From an uncultured Ruminococcus sp. (lineage in GTDB: Bacteria; Bacillota; Clostridia; Oscillospirales; Ruminococcaceae), in contig CACYBC010000073.1 of the NCBI GenBank assembly GCA_902772615.1, positions 1-11,610 of the forward strand: a stretch of 11,610 bases of DNA, given 5' to 3'. This document shows positions 6,957-11,610 of this stretch, piece by piece. Under the pieces are notes generated by a model. It was not told where the DNA came from. It was given only the letters and a program-made list of their open reading frames with translations, and made no database searches. How positions within the stretch are numbered: position 1 is the stretch's first letter; each line of letters opens with the position of its first letter. The translations under genes and the position numbers were made by a program.

Positions 6957-7418
6957 TCAGTTCCATTCCACACTTCTGCCGAGCACTTCCGCGATCAGTT
7001 CCAGTCCCTGAGCGTCCTCCGCTGTGAACCTTTCAAAGGACGGGCTGTCTATATCTATGACTGCTACTACTTCCCCTTCTCTGCGCACCGGCACCACCAC
7101 TTCGGAATTCGATGCGCTGTCGCATGCGATGTGTCCGGGGAACTTATGCACGTTCGGCACCAGCTGCGTCGAATCCGAAGCCCATGCCGTGCCGCATACT
7201 CCCTTGCCTTTCTCTATATGTATGCAAGCCAGTTTGCCCTGGAAAGGTCCCAAAACCAGTATGTCTCCCTTTACAAGATAAAAACCCGCCCAGTTTATAT
7301 CCTCAAACTGCTCCCACAAAAGAGCCGCACAGTTGGACAAAACAGGCACATAGCTGCTGTCCTCCTCTATGAGCGACTCCAGTTGCTTCGCCATTATCGT
7401 GTAATCCGGTTTTCCCAT
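6957..7418 (-). CDS. Free methionine-(R)-sulfoxide reductase (GAF-domain)
   Basis: A 153-residue single-GAF-domain enzyme of the YebR/fRMsr family, which reduces free L-methionine-(R)-sulfoxide and so protects or recycles the free amino acid under oxidative stress. The whole signature is visible: NWAGFYLVKGDILVLGPFQG (42-61), ACIHIEKGKGVCGTAW, then HIACDSASNSEVVVP. The three family cysteines are Cys65, Cys75 and Cys99, matching the catalytic and resolving cysteines of E. coli YebR. The C-terminal VIDIDSPSFERFTAED is also typical. The start is ATG at 7418, with GAGGAG 5-7 nt upstream. It follows the small uncharacterised gene by 9 nt, and its ribosome binding site overlaps that gene's stop, so the two form an operon. 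Confidence 0.95.
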   Translation of the reverse strand: MGKPDYTIMAKQLESLIEEDSSYVPVLSNCAALLWEQFEDINWAGFYLVKGDILVLGPFQGKLACIHIEKGKGVCGTAWASDSTQLVPNVHKFPGHIACDSASNSEVVVPVRREGEVVAVIDIDSPSFERFTAEDAQGLELIAEVLGRSVEWN

Positions 7419-7427
7419 TTTGACTCC

Positions 7428-7781
7428 TCACAAAGTATCGATCCTTGCCTCTATGAGCGGATCGTCCCAGAATATGACCGCGCCGTTCTCGGCCGCGATC
7501 TCGTCGGCGGCGGGTCTCAACCCATCCATATAGAGAGCGTCTCTCTTTTTGGTGCGGCGTCCCTTTCCGCTGAACAGCAGCTTCTCGAAATAACGGTCAT
7601 AGCTGATGCGGAAGTCTTCTTCATCCTCATGAAGGAAGAAGCTCACGCAGACCTTGTACTCGATATTCCCGTTATCCGAAGACGCATTCAGCACCACGGA
7701 AGCTCCCCGTCTCACATCTCCGCCGAAATCGGCAGCCGCCGCAAAATACTGCTTGTAGATATCTATGCTCTTCAAGACCAT
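7428..7781 (-). CDS. Uncharacterised small acidic protein
   Basis: A 117-residue soluble protein that I do not recognise. It has no signal peptide or membrane segment. It starts MVLKSIDIYKQYFAAAADF, has a middle strand-rich part (GNIEYKVCVSFFLHEDEEDF), a basic patch GKGRRTKKRDALYMDGLRP and an acidic end. The frame is open further upstream to 7907. ATG 7781 is preferred because AAAGG lies just before it and because the best promoter (7828-7857) would place the transcript start near 7821. An ATG at 7808 has no ribosome binding site. It lies 9 nt before the methionine sulfoxide reductase gene and shares its transcript, so a role in redox or sulfur-amino-acid stress is a weak inference from position only. 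Confidence 0.7.
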   Translation of the reverse strand: MVLKSIDIYKQYFAAAADFGGDVRRGASVVLNASSDNGNIEYKVCVSFFLHEDEEDFRISYDRYFEKLLFSGKGRRTKKRDALYMDGLRPAADEIAAENGAVIFWDDPLIEARIDTL

Positions 7782-7827
7782 ACCGCCTTTCTGTTTTTGC
7801 AGGCTCATCAGAATCTGTCTGTTATTA

Positions 7828-7857
7828 ATTATAATAAACAAAAGATGATCCTTACAA
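7828..7857 (-). promoter_or_regulatory. Promoter of the hypothetical-fRMsr operon
   Basis: Minus strand: TTGTAA (7857-7852, 4 of 6 matches to TTGACA) and a perfect TATAAT (7833-7828), 18 nt apart. The expected transcript start near 7821 gives a leader of about 40 nt to the chosen ATG at 7781, and excludes the upstream extension of that reading frame. Confidence 0.6.
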
Positions 7858-7913
7858 ACGGCAGGATTCGTCACGCTCGCCGTCCAAAAGATATAGAGTA
7901 GTAACATAATTAA

Positions 7914-7922
7914 TGTTAAAAT
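7914..7922 (+). promoter_or_regulatory. Putative extended -10 promoter of the ychF operon
   Basis: The plus strand reads TGTTAAAAT, an extended -10 (TG one base before TAAAAT, 5 of 6 matches). No convincing -35 lies 16-18 nt upstream. A start near 7929 would give a leader of about 90 nt before ychF. I see no riboswitch or terminator in that leader. Confidence 0.35.
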
Positions 7923-8020
7923 ACACTTGTCAGAAAAACTGTATCCGGCATCTGCGTTCCCACTGAATCGGGTCCGCCCAAGGCTCCGGAAAATAATAAA
8001 TAATCACGCGAGGTCGATCA

Positions 8021-9112
8021 ATGAAGCTGGGCATAGTAGGGCTCCCTAACGTAGGAAAGAGCACCCTTTTCAATGCCATATCCAACGCAGGAGCACAGGC
8101 AGCCAACTACCCGTTCTGCACCATAGAGCCGAACGTCGGCACTGTAACTGTGCCGGACGACAGACTGGACTGGCTCGCCGAATACTACAGTCCCAAGAAA
8201 TACACGCCTGCCACCATCGAGTTCGTCGACATAGCCGGTCTGGTCCGCGGCGCCTCCAAGGGAGAAGGCCTCGGAAACAAGTTCCTCGAGAACATACGCC
8301 AGTGCGACGCGATCATCCATGTAGTGAGGTGTTTTGACAGCACCGAGATCATTCATGTGGACGGTTCGGTGGATCCGGTGCGGGATATAGAGACGGTCAA
8401 CTATGAGCTTCTCCTGTCGGACATCGAGATACTCTCCCGCCGCATAGAGAAGACCTCAAAGGCCGCCAAAGGCGACAGATCCCTCGCTTCCGAACTGGAA
8501 TTCCTGAACCGGCTGAGCGATTACCTCAATGAAGGCAACAATGCGCGTTCCTTTGAAGTACAGGATTCAGATATGGAGCTCTTCAGCGATATACCGCTTC
8601 TGTCCGCAAAGCCGGTCATCTATGCCGCCAACATCTCGGAGGACGACCTGATGGACGGCGCCGAGAACGCTTATGTGGATCAGGTCCGGGAATATGCCGC
8701 GAGGGACGGAAGCGGAGTCGTGGTGATCTGTGCAAAGACAGAGGAAGAGATCGCCGGTTTCGAGCCCGATGAGAAGAAGGCGTTCCTGGAAGATCTCGGA
8801 ATCGAGCACAGCGGTCTGGAACAGCTGATCCAGGAAGGTTATTCGCTGCTTGGACTTATCAGTTTCCTCACCGGCGGCGCGGATGAGGTGAGAGCCTGGA
8901 CCATAAAGAAGGGCACCAAGGCGCCTCAGGCCGCCGGAAAGATACACAGCGATTTCGAGAGAGGGTTCATCAGGGCTGAGATAGTCCCCTTTGAGACTCT
9001 TAAGGAACTGGGCAGTATGCAGGCCTGCAGGGAAAAGGGCCTGATCCGCAGTGAAGGCAAGGACTATGTCATGAAGGACGGCGACGTGACGCTGTTCCGC
9101 TTCAATGTATGA
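8021..9112 (+). CDS. ychF: Redox-responsive ATPase YchF (Obg-family, OLA1-like)
   Basis: A 363-residue cytosolic P-loop protein of the universally conserved YchF/OLA1 group, which prefers ATP to GTP, binds ribosomes and is linked to stress responses. Visible parts are the P-loop GLPNVGKST (7-15), YPFCTIEPNVG with the switch I threonine (30-40), DIAGLVRGASKGEGLGN (70-86), and NISE (204-207) replacing the GTP-specifying NKxD, which is the YchF hallmark of ATP use. A coiled-coil-like insertion (about 125-175) and a C-terminal TGS domain (about 280-363) follow. The start is ATG at 8021, with GAGG 7 nt upstream. It heads a four-gene plus-strand operon; its stop codon overlaps the next gene's ribosome binding site. 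Confidence 0.97.
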   Translation: MKLGIVGLPNVGKSTLFNAISNAGAQAANYPFCTIEPNVGTVTVPDDRLDWLAEYYSPKKYTPATIEFVDIAGLVRGASKGEGLGNKFLENIRQCDAIIHVVRCFDSTEIIHVDGSVDPVRDIETVNYELLLSDIEILSRRIEKTSKAAKGDRSLASELEFLNRLSDYLNEGNNARSFEVQDSDMELFSDIPLLSAKPVIYAANISEDDLMDGAENAYVDQVREYAARDGSGVVVICAKTEEEIAGFEPDEKKAFLEDLGIEHSGLEQLIQEGYSLLGLISFLTGGADEVRAWTIKKGTKAPQAAGKIHSDFERGFIRAEIVPFETLKELGSMQACREKGLIRSEGKDYVMKDGDVTLFRFNV

Positions 9113-9121
9113 GGTATTGGT

Positions 9122-9799
9122 ATGAGACTGGGGGTTGTAGTTGCATTTGAAGCTGAGATCGGCCGCATCGGAGACCAGGGTGAGATAAAAACAGTTTGCG
9201 GCGTCAGATACGCGGAAGTTCCCCTCGGAAAGAATACTGCGGTCATCGCCCTCAGCGGCATCGGGAAAGTGAATGCAGGCGCCTGCGTTCAGGTGCTGGT
9301 GAGCGTCCTTAAGTGCGAGGCGATCCTCAACATAGGTCTGGCCGGCAACGCATGCGACCTTCCGCTCGGCGGCGCAGTGCTTGCGGACCGCGTAGTATAT
9401 CACGATCTGTTCCCAGAGGACTTCATCTCACAGGATGCCCCCGGAACATCGGAGTTCATTCCCGACAGCAGGATGCGCGAGGCAGCAAGGCAGATCCTCG
9501 AGGATATGGGGATCGAATACAGGAACGGAACCGTCGCATCAGGCGACCAGTTCATATCGGACAACACCTTAAAAGCCTCCATCATTCAGAAGACCGGCTG
9601 CTCCTGCGTCGAGATGGAAGGAGCCGCCATAGCTCATATTTCCCTCAAGAACGGCATCCCCTTCTGTCTCGTAAAGATCATATCCGACAATGCAGATGAC
9701 GACGCCGGCGAGCAGTTCGACGAGACCGTCCTCATCTCTTCATACCTCGAGACTTCGGTCCCGTTCATCCGCAGATTTGCGGAAAACTTCTCATTCTGA
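9122..9799 (+). CDS. mtnN: 5'-methylthioadenosine/S-adenosylhomocysteine nucleosidase
   Basis: A 225-residue cytosolic hydrolase that splits methylthioadenosine and S-adenosylhomocysteine, releasing adenine for salvage and the sulfur-containing sugar for methionine recycling or quorum-signal synthesis. Key residues align with E. coli MTAN: Glu10 in VAFEAEI (general acid/base), SGIGKVNAG (45-53), the VEMEGAAIAH ribose-binding segment with Glu166, and Asp189 in IISDNAD (N7 protonation). YHD (93-95) and GDQFIS (141-146) are also present. The usual NTGxAGG stretch is NIGLAGN (70-76), a mild divergence, so another nucleosidase of the same fold is possible but less likely. The start is ATG at 9122; GAGG overlaps the ychF stop with 7-nt spacing. 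The adenine product fits the purine-salvage theme of the operon. Confidence 0.88.
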   Translation: MRLGVVVAFEAEIGRIGDQGEIKTVCGVRYAEVPLGKNTAVIALSGIGKVNAGACVQVLVSVLKCEAILNIGLAGNACDLPLGGAVLADRVVYHDLFPEDFISQDAPGTSEFIPDSRMREAARQILEDMGIEYRNGTVASGDQFISDNTLKASIIQKTGCSCVEMEGAAIAHISLKNGIPFCLVKIISDNADDDAGEQFDETVLISSYLETSVPFIRRFAENFSF

Positions 9800-9824
9800 T
9801 CATTTAATAAGGAGCTGTATAAAA

Positions 9825-10403
9825 GTGAAACTTCTGGAAGATCGTATCAGAGCGGAAGGCAGGATACTTCCGGGCGACATTATCAAGGTGGACGGCTTTC
9901 TCAACCACAGAGTCGATGTCAGTCTTCTGCGCGAGTGCGCGAAGGAATTCGGGAGACTTTTTGACACCAGCAGGATCACCTGCGTTGTCACTATTGAAGC
10001 TTCCGGCATACCAATTGCCACAGTCTGCGCCGAGGAGTTCGGAGTTCCGCTCATCTATGTCAAGAAAGCCAAGAGCGGCAACATCTCCGACGACGTCTAT
10101 TCCAGAGAGATCATGTCATACACCTACGGCAAGCCCGTTACGCTGACTCTAAGCAAGCAGTGGCTCACCAAGGAAGACAGAGTCCTCGTCATAGACGACT
10201 TCATGGCGACCGGCCAGGCCCTGAACGGACTGATCGATATGCTGGATGAGATCGGAGCAGAGCTGGTCGGAGTAGGGATCGCCATAGAGAAAGGATTCCA
10301 GCCCGGCGGAGCAGGTCTGCGGGCAAGAGGCATCAATGTGAAGAGCCTAGCGATAATAGACAGAGCTGATGAGAACGGTTTCGTCTTCCGTCCTCAGGAA
10401 TAA
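9825..10403 (+). CDS. xpt: Xanthine phosphoribosyltransferase
   Basis: A 192-residue type I phosphoribosyltransferase converting xanthine and PRPP to XMP, which the next gene's product can turn into GMP. It aligns along its whole length with B. subtilis Xpt (194 residues): LLEDRIRAEGRILPGDIIKV, DGFLNHRVD, VVTIEASGI (for VTIESSGI), the PRPP-binding VLVIDDFMATGQAL and IAIEKGFQPGG. In the PRPP loop the usual ANGQA of Xpt is ATGQA, as in many other phosphoribosyltransferases. The start is GTG at 9825, with AAGGAG 10 nt upstream; an open frame extending further upstream overlaps the nucleosidase gene and is not Xpt-like. The gap to the previous gene is 25 nt. No purine riboswitch is seen. Confidence 0.95.
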   Translation: MKLLEDRIRAEGRILPGDIIKVDGFLNHRVDVSLLRECAKEFGRLFDTSRITCVVTIEASGIPIATVCAEEFGVPLIYVKKAKSGNISDDVYSREIMSYTYGKPVTLTLSKQWLTKEDRVLVIDDFMATGQALNGLIDMLDEIGAELVGVGIAIEKGFQPGGAGLRARGINVKSLAIIDRADENGFVFRPQE

Positions 10404-10421
10404 ATAAAGGAGAGAATAGAA

Positions 10422-11396
10422 ATGTCTGGAAACGTACGTCCCGAATCAATGAAAAGGATCAATACCCCTGAACTGGCGGAAGCGTTCATCAATGAACAGG
10501 TAGAAGCAGTCAGGGAGCAGGTCGGAGATAAAAAGGTCCTCCTCGCCCTGTCAGGCGGAGTGGACTCATCGGTAGTCGCCGCGCTTCTGATCAGAGCGAT
10601 CGGAAAGCAGCTGACCTGCGTTCACGTCAACCACGGACTTCTCCGCAAAGGCGAACCTGAGCAGGTCATAAGGGTTTTCAGAGATCAGATGGATGCCAAC
10701 CTGATATATGTAGACGCGGTCGACAGGTTCCTCGACAAGCTCGCTGGAGTTTCCGATCCGGAAGAGAAGCGCAAGATAATCGGAAAAGAATTCATTGATG
10801 TTTTCGCCGAAGAGGCAAAGAAACTGGACGGCATCGAGTTCCTCGCGCAAGGCACGATCTATCCCGACATCCTTGAGAGCGATGGAGTCAAAGCTCACCA
10901 CAACGTTGGAGGACTTCCGGAGGATCTTGATTTTGAGCTTGTAGAACCGGTCAAGCTGCTCTATAAGGACGAGGTCAGGGTCGTAGGCAAAGCCCTCGGT
11001 CTTCCGGACAACATGGTCTACCGCCAGCCGTTCCCCGGTCCCGGTCTTGGAGTGCGCTGCGTAGGCGCCATCACAAGAGACAGACTTGAATCGCTCCGCG
11101 AGGCGGATGCCATCGTAAGAGAAGAAATAGGGAAACTGGATGAGACTCCGTGGCAGTATTTCGCCGTGATTCCCGATATGCAGTCGACCGGTATCAAGGA
11201 CGGCAAGCGCTATATGGGCTGGGCTGTCGTCATCCGTGCCATCAACACCGTCGATGCAGTTACTGCCGAATCCGTCGTCCTTCCCTGGGAGACTCTGCGC
11301 ACGATACGCGACAGAGTCATAGCAGAAGTACCAGGTGTAAACCGCGTGCTTTGGGACATGTCAGACAAGCCTGTTTCCACCATTGAGTGGGAATAG
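10422..11396 (+). CDS. guaA: GMP synthase, stand-alone synthetase (ATP-pyrophosphatase) subunit
   Basis: A 324-residue cytosolic enzyme half that adenylates XMP and replaces the adenylate with ammonia to give GMP. Shown by the PP-loop LSGGVDSSV (43-51), HVNHGLLRKGE (68-78), AQGTIYPDILES (142-153), the HHNVGGLPED loop (159-168), YRQPFPGPGLGVR (200-212) and the dimerisation-domain end DKPVSTIEWE, whose Lys316 is the family lysine. Most bacterial GuaA proteins are about 510-530 residues with an N-terminal glutamine amidotransferase; that domain is completely absent, so this matches the split GuaAa/GuaAb type usual in archaea. The start is ATG at 10422, with AGGAG 9 nt upstream. The next upstream gene is xpt, so the missing glutaminase is not a neighbour. 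It must be elsewhere, or free ammonia is used. Confidence 0.95.
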   Translation: MSGNVRPESMKRINTPELAEAFINEQVEAVREQVGDKKVLLALSGGVDSSVVAALLIRAIGKQLTCVHVNHGLLRKGEPEQVIRVFRDQMDANLIYVDAVDRFLDKLAGVSDPEEKRKIIGKEFIDVFAEEAKKLDGIEFLAQGTIYPDILESDGVKAHHNVGGLPEDLDFELVEPVKLLYKDEVRVVGKALGLPDNMVYRQPFPGPGLGVRCVGAITRDRLESLREADAIVREEIGKLDETPWQYFAVIPDMQSTGIKDGKRYMGWAVVIRAINTVDAVTAESVVLPWETLRTIRDRVIAEVPGVNRVLWDMSDKPVSTIEWE

Positions 11397-11411
11397 TCGA
11401 GTGAATCGCGG

Positions 11412-11435
11412 AAACCCCTGTATTTACTAAGGTTT
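11412..11435. repeat. Inverted repeat just downstream of guaA, possible recombinase core site
   Basis: AAACC (11412-11416) and GGTTT (11431-11435) flank 14 bp (CCTGTATTTACTAA). Flanking CGC/GCG extends the symmetry imperfectly. It lies 15 bp after the guaA stop and no T-run follows. Short inverted arms around an AT-rich centre are typical of tyrosine-recombinase core sites; no recombinase is in the window. Confidence 0.35.
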
Positions 11436-11448
11436 GCGGACTCTCAAA

Positions 11449-11520
11449 AGTCAAATTGATAATAATTTGATAATAACAACCACACTATAAAATACTGTAA
11501 CATTATCTGTAATAGTCAAA
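11449..11520. repeat. AT-rich repeat cluster: 11-bp tandem, palindrome and repeated AGTCAAA
   Basis: TTGATAATAA occurs at 11456-11465 and 11467-11476, an 11-bp period. TCAAATT (11451-11457) and AATTTGA (11464-11470) are perfect inverted arms. AGTCAAA occurs at 11449-11455 and 11514-11520. Together they look like protein-binding repeats, for example integrase arm-type or excisionase sites, or an operator. No gene is visible here. Confidence 0.5.
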
Positions 11521-11553
11521 CGATAAAAGGCACGAAATGATTTTGTAAACGAC

Positions 11554-11589
11554 AAAGCCCCTGGCTTCTTACAAGAAATCAGGGGCTTT
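11554..11589. terminator. Strong bidirectional rho-independent terminator
   Basis: AAAGCCCCTG (11554-11563) and CAGGGGCTTT (11580-11589) form a perfect 10-bp stem. It continues through a 2x2 mismatch into TTCT/AGAA around loop TACA. The A/T ends serve as tracts in both directions. It could end the ychF-guaA transcript about 155 nt after guaA, or a leftward gene lying beyond the window, or both. Confidence 0.85.
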
Positions 11590-11610
11590 ATAGTTGTTAT
11601 GGATTATTGC

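Noticed and set aside
6936..7901. Long plus-strand open frame opposite the fRMsr and hypothetical genes
   Set aside because: It is antisense to a well-recognised enzyme; its translation has no family features and no ribosome binding site. It is a shadow of coding bias.
7782..7907. Longer start for the small hypothetical protein
   Set aside because: This part overlaps a convincing promoter (TTGTAA-18-TATAAT) and lacks a ribosome binding site.
7923..8020. Riboswitch in the ychF leader, given the purine genes downstream
   Set aside because: No purine-aptamer core words or paired stems followed by a terminator are visible; only weak 3-4 bp pairings.
8567..9403. Long minus-strand open frame opposite ychF and the nucleosidase
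   Set aside because: It runs antisense across two certain genes and their junction, with a composition unlike a real protein.
9690..9824. Upstream extension of xpt
   Set aside because: The extra residues are low-complexity Ser/Arg translated out of frame from the nucleosidase gene. The GTG at 9825 has AAGGAG and begins the Xpt alignment.
11451..11470. TCAAATT/AATTTGA hairpin as a guaA terminator
   Set aside because: The stem is all AT except one pair and no T-run follows. The GC-rich hairpin at 11554-11589 is the real terminator.
1..11610. CRISPR array, insertion sequence or other classic mobile gene
   Set aside because: No regularly spaced repeats, transposase or recombinase reading frame was seen inside the window.

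Overview
The window looks like the chromosome of a mid-GC, probably anaerobic Firmicute. A Clostridia-type organism is the best guess, with no genus-level call possible. The reasons are strong AGGAGG-type ribosome binding sites, tightly coupled operons with GTGA and TGATG overlaps, frequent AUA, AGA and AGG codons, an Rnf-family membrane cassette, a B. subtilis-like Xpt and a GMP synthase made only of the synthetase half.

Left arm (1-7781, all minus strand). Reading leftward from 7781 there are: (i) a small uncharacterised protein followed by free-methionine-R-sulfoxide reductase; (ii) an OmpR-type response regulator overlapping its sensor kinase by GTGA, closed by a hairpin terminator; (iii) a TATAAT promoter and an operon of ribulose-phosphate 3-epimerase (rpe) plus three coupled Rnf-family membrane proteins in the order D-E-A; (iv) a MATE-family exporter whose Shine-Dalgarno lies in a hairpin; (v) the 5' part of a tRNA, probably tRNA-Arg, driven by a perfect consensus promoter and cut by the window edge just before the anticodon.

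Right arm (8021-11396, plus strand). A compact operon reads ychF, methylthioadenosine/SAH nucleosidase, xanthine phosphoribosyltransferase (xpt), stand-alone GMP synthase synthetase subunit. Three of the four products act in purine-base release, xanthine salvage and XMP-to-GMP conversion. Nothing in the window supplies the glutaminase subunit for the last step.

Right edge (11397-11610). This stretch has no gene. It holds an inverted repeat just after the guaA stop, AT-rich direct repeats with an 11-bp period, a 7-nt repeated word and a strong bidirectional terminator. The arrangement resembles the attachment side of an element integrated at the guaA 3' end, but no integrase is inside the window.

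Most interesting: the Rnf-like D-E-A cassette. Subunits C, G and B are absent. By my eye alignment, the two conserved cysteines of each of the E-like and A-like proteins, which hold the intramembrane iron-sulfur centre in Rnf/Nqr, are replaced (Thr, Gly, Asp, Thr). The flavin-attachment motif of the D-like protein is degenerate. This suggests a Rnf-derived membrane complex that has lost its redox role, perhaps a transporter or channel. That function is inference.
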